Shown one piece after another: positions 6,470-7,184 of a stretch of DNA of 7,184 nucleotides. Every line of letters begins with the position of its first letter. Position 1 is the first letter of the stretch. A model generated the notes under the pieces. It did no database searches. It was not told the DNA's origin and saw nothing but the letters and a program-made list of their open reading frames with translations. A program made the position numbers and the translations under genes. Location of the stretch: positions 1 through 7,184 of the forward strand of contig JASJAL010000402.1 in the NCBI GenBank assembly GCA_030067055.1. Direction: 5' to 3'. This DNA is from Kiloniellales bacterium. GTDB taxonomy: Bacteria > Pseudomonadota > Alphaproteobacteria > Kiloniellales > JAKSBE01.

Positions 6470-7184
6470 TCACTCGGCCAGGATCTGCCGGCCGATGACC
6501 AAGCGCTGGATGTCCGAGGTCCCCTCGTAAATCTGGCAGACCCGGACGTCCCGGTAGATACGCTCGACCGGGAAATCGGCGAGATAGCCATAGCCGCCGT
6601 GGATCTGGATCGCGTCGGAGCAGATTCGCTCCGCCGCTTCCGAGGCCAGCAGCTTCGCCATGCAGGCCTCCTTGAGGCAGGGCTGTTCGGCATCGCGCAG
6701 GGCGGCGGCGTCCAGGACCATCAGCTCGGCGGCGCGCAGCTGGGTTGCCATGTCGGCCAGGCGGAAGGCGACGGCCTGCTGTTGGGCAATGGGCTTGCCG
6801 AAGGCTTCCCGCTCCTTGGCATAGGCCAGGGCGGCCTCGTAGGCGGCCCGCGCCATGCCGAGGGACTGGGCGGCGATTCCGATGCGCCCGCCCTCGAGGT
6901 TGGCCAAAGCGATCTTGTAGCCCTCGCCTTCCTCGCCGAGCATCAGGTCCGGGGTCAATTCAACGTCCTCGAAGACGATCTGGCAGGTATCCGAGGCCCG
7001 CTGGCCGAGCTTTTTCTCTACGCTGGCGACCCGATAGCCCGGGCTGTCGGTCGGCACGACGAAGGCGGTGATCCCCTTGCTGCCCTGGTCGGGATCGGTC
7101 ACCGCGAAGACGATCGCCAGGTCGGCGTTCTGGCCCGAGGTGATGAACTGCTTGACGCCCGAGAGGATCCAGCGATTGCCCTCG
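6470..7184 (-). CDS. Acyl-CoA dehydrogenase, short-chain type (5' end missing)
   Basis: FAD enzyme that oxidises an acyl-CoA to the trans-2-enoyl-CoA and passes electrons to ETF. The last 237 residues are visible out of about 380; the frame is open through 7183. Visible parts are the end of the middle beta domain ([10 protein letters not shown] near the edge) and the C-terminal helical domain with [42 protein letters not shown] and [21 protein letters not shown] are also present. The catalytic Glu lies in YEGTSDIQR (GAG at 6526-6524), the position used by short-, medium- and short/branched-chain dehydrogenases. Isovaleryl-CoA dehydrogenase places its catalytic Glu elsewhere, so this is probably not LiuA despite the leucine genes to the left. 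Butyryl-CoA or 2-methylacyl-CoA are reasonable substrates. It is convergent with the histidine kinase, 17 bases apart. Confidence 0.92.
   Translation of the reverse strand, partial: EGNRWILSGVKQFITSGQNADLAIVFAVTDPDQGSKGITAFVVPTDSPGYRVASVEKKLGQRASDTCQIVFEDVELTPDLMLGEEGEGYKIALANLEGGRIGIAAQSLGMARAAYEAALAYAKEREAFGKPIAQQQAVAFRLADMATQLRAAELMVLDAAALRDAEQPCLKEACMAKLLASEAAERICSDAIQIHGGYGYLADFPVERIYRDVRVCQIYEGTSDIQRLVIGRQILAE

Noticed and set aside
6444..6479. Possible bidirectional terminator between the kinase and the acyl-CoA dehydrogenase
   Set aside because: GCCGGC copies (6444-6449, 6463-6468) and a 5-base GGCCG/CGGCC stem can pair, but there is no T-run, and both overlap the ends of the coding sequences. 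Such GC stems are common here.

Overview
The window is a GC-rich stretch of chromosome with no phage, plasmid, CRISPR or insertion-sequence signatures. GC content (about two thirds by eye), the strong preference for G/C in third codon positions, and the style of the proteins suggest an alphaproteobacterium, perhaps of the Rhodospirillales type. That placement is inference from protein style, not a computed classification. Six protein-coding genes are visible. Two run off the edges.

Left part (1-2183, minus strand): the start of a leucine-degradation operon. liuB (methylcrotonyl-CoA carboxylase carboxyltransferase subunit) is followed after 8 bases by liuC (methylglutaconyl-CoA hydratase family), which is cut by the left edge. 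Together they act on the late steps from 3-methylcrotonyl-CoA towards HMG-CoA. The biotin-carrying alpha subunit and HMG-CoA lyase would be expected further left but are not in view. A 151-base gap with an inverted repeat separates liuB from a divergent gene.

Middle (2335-4854): a PLP-dependent serine/threonine dehydratase-like enzyme on the plus strand meets, tail to tail with a 25-base overlap, a minus-strand pair. The first gene of that pair is a cysteine-free DsbA-fold protein of the 2-hydroxychromene-2-carboxylate isomerase family. The second is a zinc-type cation diffusion facilitator (CDF) efflux transporter. The pair has a candidate promoter and a perfect 17-base dyad upstream.

Right part (4855-7184): a 272-base divergent intergenic region, AT-richer than its surroundings and with several short repeats, precedes an orphan soluble PAS histidine kinase on the plus strand. 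This is followed, convergently and 17 bases away, by the C-terminal part of a short-chain-type acyl-CoA dehydrogenase on the minus strand.

The general theme is amino-acid and acyl-CoA catabolism with a metal exporter and a signalling kinase alongside. I do not see a clearly new biological system. The most unusual signal is a sharply bounded AT-rich, rare-codon tract of about 100 bases inside the conserved core of liuB. The short dyads in the two divergent intergenic regions come next.
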